Positions 1 to 5,141 of a stretch of DNA of 7,917 bases are shown piece after piece. Both the position numbers and the translations under genes were made by a program. Source of the DNA: Chloroflexota bacterium (GTDB taxonomy: Bacteria; Chloroflexota; Anaerolineae; Aggregatilineales; UBA3940); assembly GCA_011051745.1 (NCBI GenBank), contig DRKO01000317.1:1-7917 (forward strand), in the 5' to 3' direction. Every line of letters begins with the position of its first letter. The first letter of the stretch is position 1. The notes below the pieces were generated by a model that did no database searches, had not been told where the DNA came from, and saw nothing but the letters and a program-made list of their open reading frames with translations.

Positions 1-155
1 CCGCTCCCCGCCTCCGGTGCATATCTGCGGACCGCCCTCTGCGCCGCGCCGATGGCTTCCCCCATCCAGGCGACCGGATGATAGACGCCGGGCGGGTCGC
101 CCGCCAGAGCATCCAGCAGCAGGGCCAGCAGCAGGGTCGCCGCCCGGTCGCTCAA
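1..155 (-). CDS. cbiB: Adenosylcobinamide-phosphate synthase CbiB/CobD, N-terminal fragment (runs off the left edge)
   Basis: Only the first 51 codons are present. The reading is TTG (start), then S-D-R-A-A followed by a leucine-rich hydrophobic stretch, D-A-L-A-G-D-P-P-G-V, and then H-P-V-A-W-M-G. The pattern D-x-L-x-G-D-P followed by H-P-V-x-x-x-G is the N-terminal signature of CbiB/CobD. This integral membrane enzyme attaches (R)-1-amino-2-propanol (or its phosphate) to adenosylcobyric acid, giving adenosylcobinamide (phosphate). The TTG start shares four bases (TTGA) with the cobO stop codon, which indicates translational coupling and one operon with cobT and cobO. The identification rests on the motif, the first hydrophobic helix and the pathway context. 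The catalytic part lies outside the window. In Pseudomonas nomenclature the gene is cobD; in Salmonella, cobD names a different enzyme. Confidence 0.85.
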   Translation of the reverse strand, partial: MSDRAATLLLALLLDALAGDPPGVYHPVAWMGEAIGAAQRAVRRYAPEAGS

Positions 156-703
156 AACTCGATCCCCGGCTGCCCCATGATGCCTTCATCGAAGGGGTGT
201 TTGATCTTCGACATGTTGGTGACGAGATCGGCGTATGTGGTCAGCTCCGTTGGCGCATCGCGCCCCGTGATGATCAGGTGCAGATCGTCCGGTTTGTTGG
301 CCTTCAGCCAGTTGATGACCTCCTGCAGGTCGAGCCAGCCATACGCCAGCGCGTAAGTGAATTCATCCAGAATGATGAGGTCATAGTCGCCGCTTGCGAT
401 CTTCTCTCTGGCGATCTCCCAGCCTCTCAGGGCGCGGGCGGTCGTCTCGTCCATGTCTTTAGACCGCCACGTCCAGCCGTCGCCCGTGCTGATCCACTCG
501 ATGCCTTCCATCTTCCGGGCCGCCCTGACCTCGCCCCATTTGCCTGTTTCGCTCTTCAGGAACTGGATCATGCAGACCCGCATCCCGTGCCCCCAGGCAC
601 GTATCATCGTGCCCAGCGCGGCGGTTGTTTTGCCCTTCCCGTGCCCTGTGTAGACGATCACAAGGCCTTTGCGTCTTCCGTTTCGTCGCTCCTCACGAGT
701 CAC
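152..703 (-). CDS. cobO: Cob(I)yrinic acid a,c-diamide adenosyltransferase (CobO/BtuR/CobA family)
   Basis: Predicted 183-residue cytoplasmic ATP:corrinoid adenosyltransferase of the CobA/CobO/BtuR family. It transfers the 5'-deoxyadenosyl group of ATP to Co(I) of corrinoids, for de novo synthesis or salvage. Visible in order: P-loop G-H-G-K-G-K-T-T (residues 20-27), the I-Q-F-L-K segment (46-50), Walker-B-like L-D-E-F (112-115), G-R-D-A-P (147-151), and the conserved C-terminus I-K-H-P-F-D-E-G-I ending in Q-P-G-I-E-F. The frame is open upstream to 880, but that extension is Arg/Trp-rich and lies inside cobT. The GTG at 703 is preceded by AAGGAG with a 9-nt gap and gives the usual family length, so I chose it. 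It starts 37 nt after the cobT stop and overlaps cbiB by 4 nt. The distribution of the three family names varies, so the exact symbol is less certain than the function. Confidence 0.94.
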   Translation of the reverse strand: MTREERRNGRRKGLVIVYTGHGKGKTTAALGTMIRAWGHGMRVCMIQFLKSETGKWGEVRAARKMEGIEWISTGDGWTWRSKDMDETTARALRGWEIAREKIASGDYDLIILDEFTYALAYGWLDLQEVINWLKANKPDDLHLIITGRDAPTELTTYADLVTNMSKIKHPFDEGIMGQPGIEF

Positions 704-712
704 TGTCCGTCG

Positions 713-718
713 CTCCTT
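713..718 (-). promoter_or_regulatory. Shine-Dalgarno of cobO (decides the start)
   Basis: AAGGAG on the minus strand, 9 nt upstream of the GTG at 703-701. It supports the short form of cobO over the longer open frame that reaches back to 880 inside cobT. Confidence 0.75.
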
Positions 719-740
719 GCCTGCTTCCGGGGGATCGCCG

Positions 741-1790
741 TCACTCTTTCCCGGAAACACCCGCTTCGTCAAAAGTTGCCATCTCCGCCAGAATCTTGCA
801 CGCCGCCTCCGCCAGTGAGATGCCCAGCGCCGCGCCTGTCCCCTCGCCCAGCCGCAGATCGAGATCGAGCAACGGCTCAAGGCCCAGCCACTCCAGCATA
901 AGGGCGTGCCCGCTCTCCTGTGAGCGATGCGCCGCGATGAGGTAGGGACGCACAGGCGGCGCGATCACTACCGCCAGCATCGCCGCCGCTGTCGAGATGA
1001 ACCCGTCAACCACCACCGGCCTGCGATGCGCCGCCGCGCCCAGAATAACGCCCGCCAGCCCCCCGATCTCGAACCCGCCCACTTTGCTCAGCACGTCCAG
1101 CCCGTCGGCGGGGTCTGGCGCGTTGACTCTGAGGGCGCGTTCAATGGCATCAATCTTGCGTTGCAAACCGGCATCGTCAACGCCCGTGCCCCGCCCGGCG
1201 ATCTCTGCGGCGGGCCTGCCCGTCAGCGCGGCGGCGATTGCCGCCGAGGGGGTGGTGTTGCCGATCCCCATGTCGCCCGTCCCCACGATGTCCAGCCCGC
1301 GCTCGATCTCGGCTTCGACGACCTCCACACCGGCCCGGATCGCCTGCACTGCCTGCTCGCGCGTCATCGCCGGGCCGGTTGCTATGTTCTGCGTGCCATA
1401 GCCGATCTTCCTGACGATCAGATCGGGGTGTGGTTCCAGATCGACCGCAACCCCCATATCAACCACCACGTTTCGCGCCCCCACATGGCGGGCCAGCACG
1501 TTGATCGCCGCCCCGCCGCTCAGAAAGTTGAGCACCATCTGGGGCGTCACCTCCTGAGGGTAAGCGCTGACGCCCTCGGCAACCACGCCGTGATCCCCGG
1601 CCATGGTGATGATCGCCCGCTCCCGGATGATCGGGATCGGTCGCCCCGTGATCCCGGCCAGTTGGATGGAAAGCTCCTCCAGCCGTCCGAGGCTGCCGGG
1701 CGGTTTCGTCAGCGTATCCTGCCGGGCGCGTGCTGCGGCTGCGGCCTCCTCATCAAAGGGCGGGATTCCTGCGATGATGTCTTCTGGCAT
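741..1790 (-). CDS. cobT: Nicotinate-nucleotide--dimethylbenzimidazole phosphoribosyltransferase CobT
   Basis: A 349-residue protein, the normal length of the family. CobT transfers phosphoribose from nicotinate mononucleotide to 5,6-dimethylbenzimidazole (or another lower-ligand base), giving the alpha-ribotide used for the cobalamin nucleotide loop. Motifs seen: K-P-P-G-S-L-G-R-L-E (residues 29-38); M-A-G-D-H-G-V (63-69) with the following S-A-Y-P-Q-E-V-T; L-S-G-G-A-A-I-N-V-L-A (90-100); G-T-G-D-M-G-I-G-N-T-T (170-180); G-R-G-T-G-V-D-D (199-206); and G-E-G-T-G-A (315-320). E316 in the last motif matches the general-base glutamate of Salmonella CobT (E317). The ATG at 1790 has AAGGA 6 nt upstream. 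It is the first gene of the leftward operon and lies about 190 nt downstream of a cobalamin riboswitch, so B12 repression is expected. A long opposite-strand open frame over it is a codon-bias shadow. Confidence 0.97.
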   Translation of the reverse strand: MPEDIIAGIPPFDEEAAAAARARQDTLTKPPGSLGRLEELSIQLAGITGRPIPIIRERAIITMAGDHGVVAEGVSAYPQEVTPQMVLNFLSGGAAINVLARHVGARNVVVDMGVAVDLEPHPDLIVRKIGYGTQNIATGPAMTREQAVQAIRAGVEVVEAEIERGLDIVGTGDMGIGNTTPSAAIAAALTGRPAAEIAGRGTGVDDAGLQRKIDAIERALRVNAPDPADGLDVLSKVGGFEIGGLAGVILGAAAHRRPVVVDGFISTAAAMLAVVIAPPVRPYLIAAHRSQESGHALMLEWLGLEPLLDLDLRLGEGTGAALGISLAEAACKILAEMATFDEAGVSGKE

Positions 1791-1858
1791 GGCTCATCCT
1801 TCTTGTTGTTGTGAGGTTCAGGGGCCCGGATGTCCCGTCTTTCCTGTCGCTCTCCGGG

Positions 1859-1894
1859 AAACGAACAAAGCGACTTCCCGTCAGAAAGTCGCTT
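1859..1894 (-). terminator. Attenuator-like hairpin between riboswitch and cobT
   Basis: On the minus strand, AAGCGACTT (1894-1886) and AAGTCGCTT (1876-1868) form a perfect 9-bp stem with a 9-nt loop. The following stretch, TTTGTTCGTTT, is U-rich but interrupted. It lies about 85 nt downstream of the riboswitch aptamer and about 70 nt before the cobT start, where the terminator of a transcription-attenuating riboswitch would be. The imperfect U-tract keeps confidence moderate. Confidence 0.6.
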
Positions 1895-1905
1895 CATAAA
1901 CCAGA

Positions 1906-1923
1906 CCCCGCCATCCGGCGGGG
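1906..1923 (-). promoter_or_regulatory. GC-rich hairpin in the riboswitch expression platform
   Basis: On the minus strand, CCCCGCC-GGAT-GGCGGGG is a perfect 7-bp stem with a tetraloop. Its 3' arm with the next base (GGCGGGGT, 1912-1905) is also perfectly complementary to ACCCCGCC at 1990-1983, which overlaps the 3' arm of riboswitch helix P1. The two pairings cannot coexist, which is the layout expected of a switching element. The pairing is visible in the sequence; the switching role is inferred. Confidence 0.5.
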
Positions 1924-1976
1924 CGAGCAGGTTCACACTCAGCCCCTTTCCGCGAAGGAAGCTCTCGAGCTATTGC

Positions 1977-2105
1977 GGCGGAGGCGGGGTATCGGGCTTG
2001 CGACGAACTCGCCGTTCATCGCTCACCGTTGCGGGACAGCGCCGGACTTCCACCGGTCTTCCCCTCTTGTGCACAGCGCATCCGGGCGGCCTGTGCGCCT
2101 TCGCC
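1977..2105 (-). promoter_or_regulatory. Cobalamin (B12) riboswitch aptamer
   Basis: Read on the minus strand, the closing helix P1 pairs GGCGAAGGCG (2105-2096) with CGCCTCCGCC (1986-1977), nine of ten positions. Next comes a GCACAG/CTGTGC helix (about 2096-2071). The conserved core follows: GGGGAAGACCGGTG, then GAAGTCCGG, then GCTGTCCCGCAACGGTGA (about 2064-2023), matching the hallmark GGTG-x-AA-x-TCCGG-x-GCTG-x-CCCGCAAC-x-GT of cobalamin riboswitches. A B12-box-like segment AAGCCCGATACCCCGCC (1999-1983) closes the 3' side. The aptamer lies in the leader of cobT-cobO-cbiB and should bind adenosylcobalamin or another cobalamin to repress the operon. The position is about 190 nt upstream of the cobT ATG. 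Confidence 0.95.
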
Positions 2106-2173
2106 TGATTGGGTTGTTTTTAATCCGGGCCTTCAGCGTCAGGGGAACACGGCTCGTCTTCCCCTTCCGTTCC

Positions 2174-2192
2174 GCCGGTAGTATACACCGGC
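2174..2192. repeat. Inverted repeat over the cob operon -10 element
   Basis: GCCGGT (2174-2179) and ACCGGC (2187-2192) are perfect inverted arms with a 7-nt spacer holding the minus-strand -10 hexamer. Symmetry centred on a promoter is typical of a repressor operator, but no regulator gene is visible in the window. It could be chance in GC-rich DNA. Confidence 0.45.
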
Positions 2193-2207
2193 ACAGGCGG
2201 GCTGCAA
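2180..2207 (-). promoter_or_regulatory. Likely promoter of the cobT-cobO-cbiB operon
   Basis: On the minus strand, TTGCAG (2207-2202) and TATACT (2185-2180) are separated by 16 nt, an acceptable sigma-70-type arrangement. Transcription would start near 2173, giving about 70 nt before the riboswitch P1 helix and a leader of about 380 nt before cobT. The -10 is good (5/6) and the -35 is weak (3/6). Confidence 0.5.
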
Positions 2208-2227
2208 AGCCCCTCCCTCCGCCTGTC
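2193..2227. repeat. Nested inverted repeat in the divergent promoter gap
   Basis: ACAGGCGG (2193-2200) and CCGCCTGT (2220-2227) are perfect 8-nt inverted arms. Inside or alternative to them is GGGCT-GCAA-AGCCC (2199-2212), a 5-bp stem with a GNRA-type tetraloop. The element overlaps the minus-strand -35 and lies upstream of the plus-strand promoter, so with the starts assigned here neither divergent transcript would contain it. It may be a protein-binding site or a relic terminator. Confidence 0.4.
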
Positions 2228-2266
2228 GCTTTCCGCCGGAAGAGGCTCCTCCTTTTACGCGGCTGT

Positions 2267-2275
2267 GCTATAATC
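2267..2275 (+). promoter_or_regulatory. Extended -10 promoter candidate (distal, for the DUF151 gene)
   Basis: TGC-TATAAT has a perfect -10 hexamer (2270-2275) with the TG extension at the right distance. No convincing -35 is seen, which is common for extended -10 promoters. Transcription would start near 2282, well upstream of the DUF151 gene. Confidence 0.5.
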
Positions 2276-2369
2276 AAGGGCAGAGATCACATGGCGGCAG
2301 ACAGGGGCAGCAGAACGGGAAAGCTACTCTGAAGGGGCTGGTAGCAGCTTCGATGCGTCTTCCGGTCTG

Positions 2370-2378
2370 TGGTATAAT
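2370..2378 (+). promoter_or_regulatory. Extended -10 promoter candidate (proximal, for the DUF151 gene)
   Basis: TGG-TATAAT has a perfect -10 hexamer at 2373-2378 with the TG extension. A poor -35-like TTCGAT lies at 2349-2354 with 18-nt spacing. The expected start near 2385 leaves a leader of about 54 nt before the GTG at 2439. The sequence around it, TGTGGTATAAT, closely resembles the distal promoter's TGTGCTATAAT. Confidence 0.6.
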
Positions 2379-2425
2379 GAGTCTCCCTGAACCGAGAGAC
2401 ACATCAGATTGCCAGCTACCGCACT

Positions 2426-2430
2426 GGAGG
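2426..2430 (+). promoter_or_regulatory. Shine-Dalgarno that places the DUF151 start at 2439
   Basis: GGAGG sits 8 nt upstream of GTG 2439-2441. The upstream in-frame TTG at 2409 has only a weak purine stretch before it, so the later start is preferred. Confidence 0.65.
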
Positions 2431-2438
2431 CGGCAAGG

Positions 2439-2990
2439 GTGGAACTGGTTAGAGTTGATATTGACAGCATTCGCGTGAGCCTTATGTCGCAGGATCGCGT
2501 CGTGGTGCTGAAAGATCGCGAGTCTGAGCGTTACCTGCCGATCTGGATCGGCCCTTTTGAAGCAGAGGCCATCCGGGTTGAGTTGCAGGGAATGGAAGTA
2601 ACACGTCCCCTGACCCACGACCTGCTCAAGGCGGTGATCAGCCAGTTAGGTGGCGAGGTGGAACATGTCGTGGTCAATGATCTGAGAAACGACATCTTCT
2701 ACGCCACCCTGAAAATCCACGTCAACGGTCGGGTCGTGGAGATCGACTCGCGTCCCAGCGACGCCATCGCGCTGGCCGTGCGGCTCAAAGTCCCCATCTA
2801 CGTGGCCGAGTCCGTCATGCAGCGAGCGGCGATTGAGCCGGAGGAAGAGATCGAGACCGAGGCCGATGTGGAGGAAGACCTCTCGCTCGAATCCGGCGAA
2901 CCGGAAGAAGGCGCAGAGGGGGAAGACCTGGGCATCTTCAAGGACTTTCTGGATACGCTCGATCTCGACGATCTGGGCGATGACGAATAG
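2439..2990 (+). CDS. DUF151 / bifunctional nuclease (BFN) domain protein with acidic C-terminal tail
   Basis: With the GTG start the protein has 183 residues. Residues 1-125 match the DUF151/BFN family (PF02577): Y-L-P-I-W-I-G-P-F-E-A-E-A-I (32-45), R-P-L-T-H-D-L-L (56-63), V-V-V-N-D-L-R-N-D-I-F-Y-A (77-89), and I-D-S-R-P-S-D-A-I-A-L-A (102-113). Plant and bacterial members are reported to have nuclease activity, but the role of bacterial family members is poorly defined. Residues 133-183 are almost half Asp/Glu with a single Lys, and end in a leucine-spaced F-L-D-T-L-D-L-D-D-L motif that looks amphipathic and may bind a partner. The frame is open back to a TTG at 2409, adding 10 residues, but GGAGG 8 nt before GTG 2439 and the alignment of the family's N-terminus favour the shorter form. 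The protein is cytoplasmic, with no signal or membrane segment. Confidence 0.9.
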   Translation: MELVRVDIDSIRVSLMSQDRVVVLKDRESERYLPIWIGPFEAEAIRVELQGMEVTRPLTHDLLKAVISQLGGEVEHVVVNDLRNDIFYATLKIHVNGRVVEIDSRPSDAIALAVRLKVPIYVAESVMQRAAIEPEEEIETEADVEEDLSLESGEPEEGAEGEDLGIFKDFLDTLDLDDLGDDE

Positions 2991-3025
2991 CGACCCTCCT
3001 TTCATTCTCTGAGTGTGTCGGTTCA

Positions 3026-3048
3026 AGCGGGGCTGCAACAGCCCCGCT
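3026..3048 (+). terminator. Strong GC hairpin after the DUF151 gene
   Basis: AGCGGGGCTG-CAA-CAGCCCCGCT is a perfect 10-bp stem with a 3-nt loop, 36 nt after the DUF151 stop. The following bases (GCCTTGTCT) are not a proper U-tract, so it may be a weak or factor-assisted terminator or an RNA-stabilising 3' end. It separates the DUF151 gene from the helicase operon. Confidence 0.6.
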
Positions 3049-3074
3049 GCCTTGTCTGGCAGAAGGTTAAGTTC

Positions 3075-3083
3075 TGGTATAAA
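3075..3083 (+). promoter_or_regulatory. Extended -10-like element abutting the dnaB start codon
   Basis: TGG-TATAAA has the TG extension and a near-consensus -10 (3078-3083), but its last base is the A of the dnaB ATG. Transcription from it would begin inside the gene around 3090. TTGTCT at 3052-3057 is 20 nt upstream, too far for a good -35. It may be chance. Confidence 0.3.
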
Positions 3084-4444
3084 TGTCTCAGTCATCCGCC
3101 GGGCTACGCGCCGATCAACTGGCCCCCCACAGTGTCGAAGCGGAAGAAGCCGTCCTGGGGTCTATCCTCATCAACCCCGATGCTCTGTTTGAAGTGCTCT
3201 CCTTCCTGCGGAGCGAGGATTTCTTCATCGTCCGCCATGCGTGGATATGGGAGGCGATCCTTAAGCTCCACGAGCGCCGCGATCCGATTGACTACCTGAC
3301 CGTCGTCACCGAGCTGGAGCAGATGGGCCGTCTGGCCGAGATCGGCGGCGCGGCCTATATCCTCAGCCTGATCAACAAGACCCCCTCCGCCCTCAACGTC
3401 GAGGGCTATGGCCGCATCGTGGAGCGGATGGCGATCCGCCGTCGCCTGATCGAGGCCGCCGGGCAGGTCGCCCGCGCCGCCCACTCCGAAGAGACGAACA
3501 TCGAGGAGGTCATCAATCAGGCCGAGCGGGCCATTTTTGAGGTCACAGAGCGACGCCTGACCCGCGAACTGGTCCCCGTGAAAGACGTGGTTAGCGACTA
3601 CTTCGACCACGTGAGCTTCATGGCCCGTCATCAGGAGATGGTGATGGGCGTCCCGACGGGCTTCACCGATCTGGATCGCCTGCTGGGGGGGATGCAGAAA
3701 TCCGACCTGATCATCATCGCCGCCCGGCCCGGCATGGGCAAATCCAGTATGCTTAACACCATCCTCCTGAACGCGGCCCGCCTCCAGCAGCGCGTCGCGC
3801 TCTTCAGTCTGGAGATGAGCAACGAGCAACTGGTACAGCGCTTCATCAGCGCCGAGACGCGCATCCCCTCCCATAAGCTCCGTGAGGGCAGGCTCGACGA
3901 GAAGGACTGGGCGGAATTCGTGAAGGCCACCGAGCACATCAGCTCGCTACCGATTTATCTGGACGACACACCGGCACTCAGTACGCAGGAGCTGCGGACA
4001 AAGGCCCGCCGCCTCTTTTACGAATACGGGCTTGACCTGATCATGGTAGACTACCTGCAATTGATGACCACGCCCTTCAGGACGGATAATCGGGTGCAGG
4101 AAATCTCCTACATCTCGCGTGCCCTCAAGCAACTGGCCCGCGAATTGAACGTGCCGGTCGTCGCGGCGGCTCAGCTTTCGCGGGCGGTCGAGCAGCGCAA
4201 TGACAAACGTCCGGTGCTCTCCGACCTGCGCGAGTCAGGGAGCATCGAGCAGGACAGCGACGTGGTGATCTTCATCTACCGGGACGCCTATTACAACCCC
4301 GACACGCCGGACGGAAACCGGACCGAAGTTCACGTTGCCAAGCACCGGAACGGCCCGACCGGTGTGGTGGACCTGGTCTTCATTCCGGAGTTGACGCAGT
4401 TTCGCGACGGGGTGCGGCGCGATATCAATCTGGACGAGGTATGA
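3083..4444 (+). CDS. dnaB: Replicative DNA helicase DnaB
   Basis: A 453-residue hexameric 5'-3' replicative helicase of the DnaB family, of standard length and with no intein. The N-terminal helical domain begins with P-H-S-V-E-A-E-E-A-V-L-G-S-I-L (15-29) and spans to about residue 155. The RecA-like ATPase begins at G-V-P-T-G-F-T-D-L-D (189-198). It has Walker A A-R-P-G-M-G-K-S-S (214-222, K220), F-S-L-E-M-S (241-246), Walker B L-I-M-V-D-Y-L-Q-L (319-327, D323), the Q-L-S-R segment (364-367), D-L-R-E-S-G-S-I-E-Q-D-S-D (381-393), and K-H-R-N-G-P-T-G (420-427) with the probable arginine finger. The ATG at 3083 is the only plausible start. Its AGAAGG ribosome-site candidate is unusually far away, about 16 nt. 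The stop overlaps the next gene by ATGA, so helicase and DnaD-like protein are probably translationally coupled. Confidence 0.98.
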   Translation: MSQSSAGLRADQLAPHSVEAEEAVLGSILINPDALFEVLSFLRSEDFFIVRHAWIWEAILKLHERRDPIDYLTVVTELEQMGRLAEIGGAAYILSLINKTPSALNVEGYGRIVERMAIRRRLIEAAGQVARAAHSEETNIEEVINQAERAIFEVTERRLTRELVPVKDVVSDYFDHVSFMARHQEMVMGVPTGFTDLDRLLGGMQKSDLIIIAARPGMGKSSMLNTILLNAARLQQRVALFSLEMSNEQLVQRFISAETRIPSHKLREGRLDEKDWAEFVKATEHISSLPIYLDDTPALSTQELRTKARRLFYEYGLDLIMVDYLQLMTTPFRTDNRVQEISYISRALKQLARELNVPVVAAAQLSRAVEQRNDKRPVLSDLRESGSIEQDSDVVIFIYRDAYYNPDTPDGNRTEVHVAKHRNGPTGVVDLVFIPELTQFRDGVRRDINLDEV

Positions 4445-5139
4445 AAGGGTTTGCCGGGTTCCCGCTCAGGGGGCGCATGGTCAGGATTCCGGGGCTGTTT
4501 TTCAGCGAGTTGTTGCCGCAGATCGACAGCCTGCCGGAGCTGAAGGTCACGCTTTACTGCCTCTGGCGGTTGCAGCAGAAGGGGCGGAGGGTGCCCTACC
4601 TCTGGCAGCGCGAGATTCTGGCCGATGAGATGTTCATGAACGGGCTGGGCAGTCATCGCGAGGAGCAGGAAGCCGCCCTGCTGGACGGGCTGGAGCGGGC
4701 CGTCGCACGCGGAACGCTGCTACACGCCCGGATCGGCGAGCAGGAAGGGCAACAGGGTGATCTCTACTTCGCCAACACACCGCGCGGACGGGCGGCCATC
4801 GAGGGCCTGCAGAAGGGAGAATGGGCGCCGGAGAGCGCTTACGACCCGCTCACCGGCCTGAACATCGAACGCCCCGCCATCTTCACCCTCTACGAGCAGA
4901 ATATCGGCCCCCTGACGCCCCTCATCGCCGACCACCTGCGCGATCTGGAAGAGACCTTCCCCCGCGAGTGGATCGAGGAAGCGATAGAGATCGCGGTGGC
5001 GCGGAACAGGCGCAGCCTCGCCTACATGAAAGGCATCCTGAGGAAATGGCAGGCGGAAGGCCGCGCCGGGGCTCAGGGGCAGGGGCAGGACTGGCGCAGT
5101 TACCTTGATAGCCGTTACAGAGATGAGTTCGATTACTGA
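4441..5139 (+). CDS. DnaD-domain replication protein (DnaD/DnaB2 family)
   Basis: A 232-residue cytoplasmic protein. The C-terminal half carries a DnaD-type helical domain (PF07261-like): I-F-T-L-Y-E-Q-N-I-G-P-L-T-P (147-160), then W-I-E-E-A-I-E-I-A (177-185), then Y-M-K-G-I-L-R-K-W (195-203). This is the family's usual Y-E-x-x-x-G-x-L-T-P ... W-I-x-x-A-I ... Y-x-x-x-I-L-x-x-W pattern. The N-terminal half (about 18-120), starting at P-G-L-F-F-S-E-L-L-P-Q-I, is consistent with a winged-helix region. In Firmicutes, DnaD-domain proteins bind DNA and help recruit the helicase with its loader; a similar role here is inferred from the operon position between the helicase and the loader-like ATPase. 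The start overlaps the dnaB stop (ATGA). A later ATG at 4477 has AGGGGG before it but would remove residues that look conserved. The terminal aromatic and acidic residues (Y-R-D-E-F-D-Y) may be an interaction tail. Confidence 0.85.
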   Translation: MKGFAGFPLRGRMVRIPGLFFSELLPQIDSLPELKVTLYCLWRLQQKGRRVPYLWQREILADEMFMNGLGSHREEQEAALLDGLERAVARGTLLHARIGEQEGQQGDLYFANTPRGRAAIEGLQKGEWAPESAYDPLTGLNIERPAIFTLYEQNIGPLTPLIADHLRDLEETFPREWIEEAIEIAVARNRRSLAYMKGILRKWQAEGRAGAQGQGQDWRSYLDSRYRDEFDY

Positions 5140-5141
5140 CG

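Noticed and set aside
704..880. N-terminal extension of cobO reaching into cobT
   Set aside because: The 59 extra residues are Arg/Trp-rich and overlap cobT's C-terminal coding. A good AAGGAG site and family length support the GTG at 703.
17..901. 294-residue plus-strand open frame over cbiB/cobO/cobT
   Set aside because: Pro/Arg-rich translation crossing three well-supported minus-strand genes.
927..1814. 295-residue plus-strand open frame over cobT
   Set aside because: Arg/His/Pro-rich shadow of cobT, with no ribosome site and no domain.
2023..2277. 84-residue minus-strand open frame in the cob leader
   Set aside because: It runs through the riboswitch core and the promoter. RNA structure explains the conservation-like signals better than coding.
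2291..2332. 13-codon open frame (M-A-A-D-R-G...) between the two plus-strand promoters, possible leader peptide
   Set aside because: No close ribosome site, no run of regulatory codons, and no attenuator hairpin after it. It is easily explained by chance.
2409..2438. TTG start adding 10 residues to the DUF151 protein
   Set aside because: There is weak purine content before it, while GGAGG stands 8 nt before GTG 2439 and the conserved domain begins right after.
3104..3937. 277-residue open frame antisense to dnaB
   Set aside because: Codon-bias shadow of a certain DnaB. The translation is low complexity and lacks motifs.
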